Source of the DNA: Auanema rhodensis
Taxonomy: Eukaryota; Nematoda; Chromadorea; Rhabditida; Rhabditidae
Reading direction: 5' to 3'
Length of the DNA: 64,000 nucleotides
Assembly (NCBI GenBank): GCA_964057225.1
Contig: OZ059898.1
Location: 17,647,267-17,711,266 of the forward strand
Below the pieces are notes generated by a model. It was not told where the DNA came from, did no database searches, and saw nothing but the letters and a program-made list of their open reading frames with translations. Positions 1 through 8,600 of this stretch are shown here, in pieces (positions within the stretch are counted from its first letter, which is position 1; every line of letters begins with the position of its first letter). The translations under genes were made by a program, and so were the position numbers.

Positions 1-412
1 AGATATCAACTGATATAAGTTCACACTTATATCCTCGATTTTCACCCTGAAGAAATAATTTTTTCGTTGAATAACATTGTCCATCTTCTTTGCCTTGAAA
101 AAAGGAATCTAAAAACATCTACTTTTTGCTAAATTATTTTGAAGTTTTTCGAAAAAATTTTTGTCAAAATGTTTTTGGAAGCAATGTTGAGTGTACATGG
201 AAACTCAACATACACTAATGCATCATTTTTCAAACGATCATAACTAATTTTTGTATTAAGCGTATCTCAATGTAGTATAGTGCATTTGATGCGGATTTTT
301 AAGCTGCGTCGATCTGTGTTATCAGATTTGCGCTAGCTTAAAAATGCACCGAGATATCAACTGATATAAGTTCACACTTATATCCTCGATTTTCACCCTG
401 AAGAATTAATTT
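1..412. repeat. 351-bp satellite array, part left of the transposon
   Basis: One complete monomer (1-351) and the first 61 nt of the next. Position 352 repeats position 1. The monomer at 1-351 carries two uncommon variants, ccatcttctttgcc near 81 and gaagtttttcg near 151, which recur together in the monomer at 2670-3020. The two are therefore close copies four monomers apart once the transposon is discounted. The array enters from outside the window. No gene is seen here. Confidence 0.97.
405..412. repeat. Target-site duplication, left copy
   Basis: The octamer attaattt lies immediately left of the transposon and is repeated exactly at 1670-1677. Uninterrupted monomers with the same linker, for example at 3074-3081, carry it once. 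Eight to nine bp is the duplication size known for Merlin elements. Confidence 0.93.
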
Positions 413-461
413 GGCTCTAGTGCAGTTTTCCCCCCCCCGCCTAAGCCCCGCCCCTTTTGCC
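413..461 (+). repeat. Left terminal inverted repeat of the Merlin element
   Basis: 49 nt: a GG start, then agtgcagtttt, nine C, and a C-rich tail ending cccttttgcc. Aligned to the reverse complement of 1619-1669 it matches at about 46 of 51 columns, with three mismatches and a 2-nt gap in the C-rich stretch. It is far richer in G and C than the satellite or the transposon interior. Confidence 0.92.
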
Positions 462-599
462 AAACGGTGCATACTTTTTGTCAACCTGTATAATTTTAAA
501 CCGGCGGGAGACATACCTTTCAGAACGGGGGGTTTGGGGGGATTCCCATTCTCGGTGTTTAGTTTTGATTTACTTTTGATTAAATTTAATTATAATATT
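462..599. other. Transposon interior, 3' flank of the transposase gene
   Basis: 138 nt between the left terminus and the end of the transposase gene. It contains gggggg-ttt-gggggg at 527-541 and an AT-rich stretch at about 552-599. I see no coding signal. An open frame on the plus strand crosses 411-620, but it starts in the target duplication and runs through the inverted repeat, so it is a chance frame. Confidence 0.6.
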
Positions 600-605
600 T
601 TTATT
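600..605 (-). terminator. Possible AATAAA polyadenylation signal
   Basis: On the minus strand AATAAA overlaps the TAA stop codon of the transposase (604-606) by two bases. This is the canonical eukaryotic signal hexamer in the right place, and compact transposons often have such tight 3' ends. The surrounding sequence is AT-rich, so a chance match is possible. Confidence 0.4.
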
Positions 606-1531
606 ATTCACGGTTATTAATATCATTCATAAAATCATTAATATCACATAACATATTTTCAAAAAGGTCTGAATTTATGTGTCTACGGCGCCACATAAAT
701 TCACACAAATAACCATCTAACATGTGAGTCTGTACCCCCCATAAACGCTTAAATTTGGCTTTCGCAATGTTCCAAACTCCCTCTATAGTATTAGTATGAG
801 CTGCGGTTTCGGGGTCAACAAAATTATATGAATGGTTAACCGTCAGATGGGTGTATTGCTTGTTTAAAGATTCTAATCCCCCATAAGCGCGCCAGCAGTC
901 TGATATTATAGTACTTCCAGGATTTATTGAGAACTCAATACATTCCTGGAGAGTAGCTCTACTTCTATCAGGCACTGCATACAAAAAACATTCCTTTGTC
1001 TCACGACATATCCCCCCAAACACCCATTGCTCTGGCTTAACCCTACCAACATTATATTTACGCTTAGATACAAGGGTCTCATCTATCTCTACAGTCATAT
1101 TAGGGCCCCCTATTTTAACTGGATTTTTTAAAAGGGAGTGGGCACAGACCTCACGTAAAAAATTATTATAGTCTACTACAGTATGATTGGATCCTATTCC
1201 CAGCTCATCTTTGCAAAATTGAACTGTAGTATACTCCTTTGTCCAACAGTAGATGAAGAGTATGAAGTTAGCATACGATAAGTGAGAACCTATTTAATTT
1301 TAATTATTTACATCTTAAATGTGAAGCTATACCTTCTAAAAATGTTCTTTTTTTTAATTGCTGTTCTTTCCTACAGCTTTTTTTGGGGCATCTCCACCGT
1401 TCACGCTCTATTGAGAGCTTCATTTCAGATTGGCAGAGGCTACAGATCATAGCATCTGGTAACAACCCCTTTTCTTGCAAAAATCGAATTGCATTTTCTT
1501 TAGTTGCAACTTTATCTCTTAGAGCGAACAT
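604..1531 (-). CDS. Merlin (IS1016/IS1595-like) DDE transposase, two exons
   Basis: Predicted catalytic transposase that would excise and reinsert the element by binding its inverted termini. I read it as join(604-1289, 1333-1531) on the minus strand, 294 residues. Residues 1-66 come from exon 1, Gly67 spans the junction, and the rest comes from exon 2. Near the N-terminus, Cys30, Cys33, Cys48 and Cys53 form a zinc-ribbon pattern typical of the family's DNA-binding part. A conserved IGGPN-TVEIDE segment holds Asp136. IISDCWRAY holds Asp197, and HTNTIEGVWNIAK holds Glu236, giving a D-D-E triad with 38 residues between the last two. The motif CEFMWRRRH near residue 262 is also typical. Met1 at 1531 is the first ATG after an in-frame upstream stop. 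The segment 604-1098 alone begins at internal Met131, after the zinc ribbon and downstream of conserved sequence, so it is not the real start. Length fits the family. No inactivating lesion is seen. Confidence 0.9.
1290..1332 (-). other. Predicted 43-nt intron in the transposase gene
   Basis: On the minus strand the exon ends ...ttagaag and the intron starts gtatag (1332 downward) and ends aaatag (1290). The exon resumes gttctcactta. Unspliced, the first reading frame stops at 1304-1306 and the second frame has stops just upstream of 1290. Joining the two sides keeps phase (one base plus two bases make Gly67) and gives continuous family-like sequence, ...TFLE-G-SHLSYANF... . The acceptor lacks a strong pyrimidine tract. 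If it is not an intron, the alternative is a pair of nearby disabling mutations, which fits less well because both splice dinucleotides and phase are right. Confidence 0.75.
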
Positions 1532-1618
1532 GCTGTCAGATTGACTTCGAGATATCGATTGTTTTTTATTTGATATTTATTATAATTTTTTTAATTTTTA
1601 AGCAACTGTGTGCTTTTC
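1532..1618 (-). promoter_or_regulatory. Probable transposase 5' region
   Basis: 87 nt between the transposase start and the right terminus. The minus strand carries a TATA-like TATAATAAAT at 1575-1584, about 44 nt upstream of the start codon. An in-frame stop lies in the same stretch, which limits the coding start to 1531. The whole segment is AT-rich, so the TATA-like match is weak evidence. Confidence 0.3.
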
Positions 1619-1669
1619 GGCAAAAGGGGCGGGGCTTAGGGCCGGGGGGGGAAAAACTGCACTTGAACC
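1619..1669 (-). repeat. Right terminal inverted repeat of the Merlin element
   Basis: 51 nt, inverted copy of 413-461 at about 90% identity. Read on the plus strand, 1626-1651 contains four G-runs (GGGG, GGGG, GGG and eight G) separated by 1, 4 and 2 nt, a pattern able to form a G-quadruplex. The outer end is gtgcacttgaacc-like in mirror to the left end, finishing at 1669. Confidence 0.92.
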
Positions 1670-1677
1670 ATTAATTT
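1670..1677. repeat. Target-site duplication, right copy
   Basis: The octamer attaattt is identical to 405-412. After it the monomer continues with tttcgttgaataac exactly as in uninterrupted monomers. Confidence 0.93.
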
Positions 1678-2329
1678 TTTCGTTGAATAACATTGTCCAT
1701 CGTCTTTGCCTTGAAAAAAGGAATCTAAAAACATCTACTTTTTGCTAAATTATTCTGAAATTTTTCGAAAAAATTTTTGTCAAAATGTTTTTGGAAGCAA
1801 TGTTGAGTGTACATGGAAACTCAACATACACTAATGCATCATTTTTCAAACGATCATAACTAATTTTTGTATTAAGCGTTTCTCCATGTAGTATAGTGCA
1901 TTTGATGCGGATTTTTAAGCTGCGTCGATCTGTGTTATCAGATTTGCGCTAGCTTAAAAATGCACCGAGATATCAACTGATATAAGTTCACACTTATATC
2001 CTCGATTTTCACCCTGAAGAATTAATTTTTTCGTTGAATAACATTGTCCATCGTCTTTGCCTTGAAAAACGAAATCTGAAAACATCTACTTTTTGCTAAA
2101 TTATTTTGAAATTTTTCGAAAAAATTTTTGTCAAAATGTTTTTGGAAGCAATGTTGAGTGTACATGGAAACTCAACATACACTAATGCATCATTTTTCAA
2201 ACGATCATAACTAATTTTTGTATTAAGCGTATCTCAATGTAGTATAGTGCATTCGATGCGGATTTTTAAGCTGCGTCGATCTGTGTTATCAGATTTGCGC
2301 TAGCTTAAAAATGCACCGAGATATCAACT

Positions 2330-2351
2330 GATATAAGTTCACACTTATATC
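2330..2351. repeat. Inverted repeat 1 of the monomer (hairpin)
   Basis: GATATAAGT and ACTTATATC form a perfect 9-bp stem around the 4-nt loop TCAC. It is present in nearly every monomer. A common variant, gatacaagt, replaces one paired base and is tied to particular positions in the higher-order repeats. Confidence 0.8.
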
Positions 2352-2501
2352 CTCGATTTTCACCCTGAAGAAAAAATTTTTTCGTTGAATAACATTGTCC
2401 ATCGTCTTTGCCTTGAAAAAAGGAATCTAAAAACATCTACTTTTTGCTAAATTATTTTGAAATTTTTCGAAAAAATTTTTGTCAAAATGTTTTTGGAAGC
2501 A

Positions 2502-2529
2502 ATGTTGAGTGTACATGGAAACTCAACAT
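2502..2529. repeat. Inverted repeat 2 of the monomer (hairpin)
   Basis: ATGTTGAGT and ACTCAACAT form a perfect 9-bp stem around the 10-nt loop GTACATGGAA. The loop and both arms hardly vary across the window; a rare exception is cattgttgag at about 32681. Confidence 0.8.
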
Positions 2530-2612
2530 ACACTAATGCATCATTTTTCAAACGATCATAACTAATTTTTGTATTAAGCGTATCTCAATGTAGTATAGTG
2601 CATTTGATGCGG

Positions 2613-2663
2613 ATTTTTAAGCTGCGTCGATCTGTGTTATCAGATTTGCGCTAGCTTAAAAAT
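2613..2663. repeat. Inverted repeat 3 of the monomer (long imperfect hairpin)
   Basis: ATTTTTAAGCT pairs with AGCTTAAAAAT (11 bp). Inside it GCG pairs with CGC next to one unpaired T. Further in, ATCTG pairs with CAGAT around the loop TGTTAT. That gives 19 paired positions over 51 nt with a 3x3 internal loop. Variants such as atttgtaagct, caaatttgtaag and ctagctaaaaaatg break single pairs without an obvious matching change in the opposite arm. Confidence 0.75.
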
Positions 2664-5600
2664 GCACCGAGATATCAACTGATATAAGTTCACACTTATA
2701 TCCTCGATTTTCACCCTGAAGAAATAATTTTTTCGTTGAATAACATTGTCCATCTTCTTTGCCTTGAAAAAAGGAATCTAAAAACATCTACTTTTTGCTA
2801 AATTATTTTGAAGTTTTTCGAAAAAATTTTTGTCAAAATGTTTTTGGAAGCAATGTTGAGTGTACATGGAAACTCAACATACACTAATGCATCATTTTTC
2901 AAACGATCATAACTAATTTTTGTATTAAGCGTATCTCAATGTAGTATAGTGCATTTGATGCGGATTTTTAAGCTGCGTCGATCTGTGTTATCAGATTTGC
3001 GCTAGCTTAAAAATGCACCGAGATATCAACTGATATAAGTTCACACTTATATCCTCGATTTTCACCCTGAAGAATTAATTTTTTCGTTGAATAACATTGT
3101 CCATCGTCTTTGCCTTGAAAAAAGGAATCTAAAAACATCTACTTTTTGCTAAATTATTCTGAAATTTTTCGAAAAAATTTTTGTCAAAATGTTTTTGGAA
3201 GCAATGTTGAGTGTACATGGAAACTCAACATACACTAATGCATCATTTTTCAAACGATCATAACTAATTTTTGTATTAAGCGTTTTTCAATGTAGTATAG
3301 TGCATTCGATGCGGATTTTTAAGCTGCGTCGATCTGTGTTATCAGATTTGCGCTAGCTTAAAAATGCACCGAGATATCAACTGATATAAGTTCACACTTA
3401 TATCCTCGATTTTCACCCTGAAGAAATAATTTTTTCGTTGAATAACATTGTCCATCGTCTTTGCCTTGAAAAAGGAATCTAAAAACATCTACTTTTTGCT
3501 AAATTATTCTGAAATTTTTCGAAAAAATTTTTGTCAAAATGTTTTTGGAAGCAATGTTGAGTGTACATGGAAACTCAACATACACTAATGCATCATTTTT
3601 CAAACGATCATAACTAATTTTTGTATTAAGCGTTTCTCAATGTAGTAAAGTGCATTCGATGCGGATTTTTAAGCTGCGTCGATCTGTGTTATCAGATTTG
3701 CGCTAGCTTAAAAATGCACCGAGACATCAACTGATATAAGTTCACACTTATATCCTCGATTTTCACCCTGAAGAATTACTTTTTTCGTTGAATAACATTG
3801 TCCATCGTCTTTGCCTTGAAAAAAGGAATCTAAAAACATCTACTTTTTGCTAAATTATTTTGAAATTTTTCGAAAAAATTTTTGTCAAAATGTTTTTGGA
3901 AGCAATGTTGAGTGTACATGGAAACTCAACATACACTAATGCATCATTTTTCAAACGATCATAACTAATTTTTGTATTAAGCGTTTCTCAATGTAGTATA
4001 GTGCATTTGATGCGGATTGTTAAGCTGCGTCGATCTGTGTTATCAGATTTGCGCTAGCTTAAAAATGCACCGAGATATCAACTGATATAAGTTCACACTT
4101 ATATCCTCGATTTTCACCCTGAAGAATTTATTTTTTCGTTGAATAACATTGTCCATCGTCTTTGCCTTGAAAAAAGGAATCTAAAAACATCTACTTTTTG
4201 CTAAATTATTTTGAAATTTTTCGAAAAAATTTTTGTCAAAATGTTTTTGGAAGCAATGTTGAGTGTACATGGAAACTCAACATACACTAATGCATCATTT
4301 TTCAAACGATCATAACTAATTTCTGTATTAAGCGTTTCTCAATGTAGTATAGTGCATTCGATGCGGATTTTTAAGCTGCGTCGATCTGTGTTATCAGATT
4401 TGGGCTAGCTTAAAAATGCACCGAGATATCAACTGATATAAGTTCACACTTATATCCTCGATTTTCACCCTGAAGAATTAATTTTTTCGTTGAATAACAT
4501 TGTCCATCGTCTTTGCCTTGAAAAAAGGAATCTAAAAACATCTACTTTTTGCTAAATTATTCTGAAAGTTTTCGAAAAAATTTTTGTCAAAATGTTTTTG
4601 GAAGCAATGTTGAGTGTACATGGAAACTCAACATACACTAATGCATCATTTTTCAAACGATCACAACTAATTTTTGTATAAAGCGTTTCTCAATGTAGTA
4701 TAGTGCATTCGATGCGGATTTGTAAGCTGCGTCGATCTGTGTTATCAGATTTGCGCTAGCTTAAAAATGCACCGAGATATCAACTGATACAAGTTCACAC
4801 TTATATCCTCGATTTTCACCCTGAAGAAATAATTTTTTCGTTGAATAACATTGTCCATCGTTTTTGCCTTGAAAAAAGGAATCTAAAAACATCTACTTTT
4901 TGCTAAATTATTCTGAAATTTTTCGAAAAAATTTTTGTCAAAATGTTTTTGGAAGCAATGTTGAGTGTACATGGAAACTCAACATACACTAATGCATCAT
5001 TTTTCAAACGATCACAACTAATTTTTGTATAAAGCGTTTCTCAATGTAGTATAGTGCATTCGATGCGGATTTGTAAGCTGCGTCGATCTGTGTTATCAGA
5101 TTTGCGCTAGCTTAAAAATGCACCGAGATATCAACTGATACAAGTTCACACTTATATCCTCGATTTTCACCCTGAAGAAATAATTTTTTCGTTGAATAAC
5201 ATTGTCCATCGTCTTTGCCTTGAAAAAAGGAATCTAAAAACATCTACTTTTTGCTAAATTATTCTGAAATTTTTCGAAAAAATTTTTGTCAAAATGTTTT
5301 TGGAAGCAATGTTGAGTGTACATGGAAACTCAACATACACTAATGCATCATTTTTCAAACGATCATAACTAATTTTTGTATTAAGCGTTTCTCAATGTAG
5401 TAAAGTGCATTCGATGCGGATTTTTAAGCTGCGTCGATCTGTGTTATCAGATTTGCGCTAGCTTAAAAATGCACCGAGACATCAACTGATATAAGTTCAC
5501 ACTTATATCCTCGATTTTCACCCTGAAGAATTTATTTTTTCGTTGAATAACATTGTCCATCGTCTTTGCCTTGAAAAAAGGAATCTAAAAACATCTACTT

Positions 5601-8600
5601 TTTGCTAAATTATTCTGAAATTTTTCGAAAAAATTTTTGTCAAAATGTTTTTGGAAGCAATGTTGAGTGTACATGGAAACTCAACATACACTAATGCATC
5701 ATTTTTCAAACGATCATAACTAATTTCTGTATTAAGCGTTTCTCAATGTAGTATAGTGCATTCGATGCGGATTTTTAAGCTGCGTCGATCTGTGTTATCA
5801 GATTTGCGCTAGCTTAAAAATGCACCGAGACATCAACTGATATAAGTTCACACTTATATCCTCGATTTTCACCCTGAAGAAATAATTTTTTCGTTGAATA
5901 ACATTGTCCATCGTCTTTGCCTTGAAAAACGAAATCTGAAAACATCTACTTTTTGCTAAATTATTTTGAAATTTTTCGAAAAAATTTTTGTCAAAATGTT
6001 TTTGGAAGCAATGTTGAGTGTACATGGAAACTCAACATACACTAATGCATCATTTTTCAAACAATCATAACTAATTTTTGTATTAAGCGTTTCTCAATGT
6101 AGAATAGTGCATTCGATGCGGATTTTTAAGCTGCGTCGATCTGTGTTATCAGATTTGGGCTAGCTTAAAAATGCACCGAGATATCAACTGATATAAGTTC
6201 ACACTTATATCCTCGATTTTCACCCTGAAGAATTAATTTTTTCGTTGAATAACATTGTCCATCGTCTTTGCCTTGAAAAAAGGAATCTAAAAACATCTAC
6301 TTTTTGCTAAATTATTCTGAAAGTTTTCGAAAAAATTTTTGTCAAAATGTTTTTGGAAGCAATGTTGAGTGTACATGGAAACTCAACATACACTAATGCA
6401 TCATTTTTCAAACGATCACAACTAATTTTTGTATAAAGCGTTTCTCAATGTAGTATAGTGCATTCGATGCGGATTTGTAAGCTGCGTCGATCTGTGTTAT
6501 CAGATTTGCGCTAGCTTAAAAATGCACCGAGATATCAACTGATACAAGTTCACACTTATATCCTCGATTTTCACCCTGAAGAAATAATTTTTTCGTTGAA
6601 TAACATTGTCCATCGTTTTTGCCTTGAAAAAAGGAATCTAAAAACATCTACTTTTTGCTAAATTATTCTGAAATTTTTCGAAAAAATTTTTGTCAAAATG
6701 TTTTTGGAAGCAATGTTGAGTGTACATGGAAACTCAACATACACTAATGCATCATTTTTCAAACGATCATAACTAATTTCTGTATTGAACGTTTCTCAAT
6801 GTAGTATAGTGCATTCGATGCGGATTTTTAAGCTGCGTCGATCTGTGTTATCAGATTTGCGCTAGCTTAAAAATGCACCGAGACATCAACTGATATAAGT
6901 TCACACTTATATCCTCGATTTTCACCCTGAAGAATTAATTTTTTCGTTGAATAACATTGTCCATCGTCTTTGCCTTGAAAAACGAAATCTGAAAACTTCT
7001 ACTTTTTGCTAAATTATTTTGAAATTTTTCGAAAAAATTTTTGTCAAAATGTTTTTGGAAGCAATGTTGAGTGTACATGGAAACTCAACATACACTAATG
7101 CATCATTTTTCAAACAATCATAACTAATTTTTGTATTAAGCGTTTCTCAATGTAGAATAGTGCATTCGATGCAGTTTTGTAAGCTGCGTCGATCTGTTTG
7201 ATCAGATTTGGGCTAGCTTAAAAATGCACCGAGATATCAACTGATATAAGTTCACACTTATATCCTCCATTTTCACCCTGAAGAATTAATTTTTTCGTTG
7301 AATAACATTGTCCATCGTCTTTGCCTTGAAAAAAGGAATCTAAAAACATCTACTTTTTGCTAAATTATTCTGAAATTTTTCGAAAAAATTTTTGTCAAAA
7401 TGTTTTTGGAAGCAATGTTGAGTGTACATGGAAACTCAACATACACTAATGCATCATTTTTCAAACGATCATAACTAATTTTTGTATTAAGCGTTTCTCA
7501 ATGTAGTATAGTGCATTCGATGCGGATTTTTAAGCTGCGTCGATCTGTGTTATCAGATTTGCGCTAGCTTAAAAATGCACCGAGATATCAACTGATATAA
7601 GTTCACACTTATATCCTCGATTTTCACCCTGAAGAATTAATTTTTTCGTTGAATAACATTGTCCATCGTCTTTGCCTTGAAAAACGAAATCTGAAAACAT
7701 CTACTTTTTGCTAAATTATTTTGAAATTTTTCGAAAAAATTTTTGTCAAAATGTTTTTGGAAGCAATGTTGAGTGTACATGGAAACTCAACATACACTAA
7801 TGCATCATTTTTCAAACGATCACAACTAATTTTTGTATAAAGCGTTTCTCAATGTAGTATAGTGCATTCGATGCGGATTTGTAAGCTGCGTCGATCTGTG
7901 TTATCAGATTTGCGCTAGCTTAAAAATGCACCGAGATATCAACTGATACAAGTTCACACTTATATCCTCGATTTTCACCCTGAAGAATTAATTTTTTCGT
8001 TGAATAACATTGTCCATCGTCTTTGCCTTGAAAAAGGAATCTAAAAACATTTACTTTTTGCTAAATTATTTTGAAATTTTTCGAAAAAATTTTTGTCAAA
8101 ATGTTTTTGGAAGCAATGTTGAGTGTACATGGAAACTCAACATACACTAATGCATCATTTTTCAAACGATCATAACTAATTTCTGTATTGAACGTTTCTC
8201 AATGTAGTATAGTGCATTCGATGCGGATTTTTAAGCTGCGTCGATCTGTGTTATCAGATTTGCGCTAGCTTAAAAATGCACCGAGACATCAACTGATATA
8301 AGTTCACACTTATATCCTCGATTTTCACCCTGAAGAATTAATTTTTTCGTTGAATAACATTGTCCATCGTCTTTGCCTTGAAAAACGAAATCTGAAAACT
8401 TCTACTTTTTGCTAAATTATTTTGAAATTTTTCGAAAAAATTTTTGTCAAAATGTTTTTGGAAGCAATGTTGAGTGTACATGGAAACTCAACATACACTA
8501 ATGCATCATTTTTCAAACGATCACAACTAATTTTTGTATAAAGCGTTTCTCAATGTAGTATAGTGCATTCGATGCAGATTTGTAAGCTGCGTCGATCTGT

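Larger units (their letters stand above)
413..1669 (-). mobile_element. Merlin-type DNA transposon, apparently complete (1257 bp)
   Basis: A cut-and-paste element inserted in one satellite monomer. The sequence shows imperfect inverted termini (413-461 and 1619-1669), a perfect 8-bp duplication on both sides, and one minus-strand transposase gene that fills most of the interior. Removing the element and one duplication copy restores a 351-bp monomer in phase with its neighbours. Both termini begin with GG in the inward direction. The transposase belongs to the IS1016/IS1595-like DDE group, whose eukaryotic branch is Merlin. No frameshift or nonsense change is needed to explain the gene apart from one short intron, so the copy looks young and perhaps autonomous. 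It is the only transposon in the window. Confidence 0.93.
2319..2669. repeat. Representative satellite monomer
   Basis: A 351-bp unit used here as reference. In order it holds a short inverted repeat (2330-2351), a variable linker after ccctgaag (about 2371-2378), ttttttcgttgaataac (2377-2393), a variable A-rich segment (about 2414-2426), an A/T-tract block with palindrome TTTTTCGAAAAA (2463-2474), a second inverted repeat (2502-2529), a variable segment around cgatcataac and gtattaagcg (about 2553-2580), and a long inverted repeat (2613-2663). The length is close to two nucleosome repeats. No credible coding sequence, Pol III promoter or tRNA-like fold was found. Confidence 0.9.

Noticed and set aside
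411-620. Plus-strand open frame of 69 codons
   Set aside because: It begins in the target duplication and reads through the inverted terminus and the 3' flank of the transposase on the opposite strand. It resembles no known protein and has no supporting context.
604-1098. Treating the 164-codon catalytic segment as a complete gene
   Set aside because: Family-like sequence continues upstream in the same frame to 1289, so its first ATG is internal (Met131).
2613-2663. Selection for RNA structure in the long hairpin
   Set aside because: Common variants such as atttgtaagct and ctagctaaaaaatg break pairs without a compensating change in the other arm, so I report the inverted repeat but do not claim a conserved RNA fold.
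2319-2669. Internal half-monomer duplication of about 175 bp
   Set aside because: The two halves share only short A/T-rich runs such as aatttttgt, which the base composition explains.
2319-2669. Pol III promoter or tRNA-derived repeat
   Set aside because: No pair of A- and B-box-like sequences at suitable spacing was found, and the units are tandem rather than dispersed.
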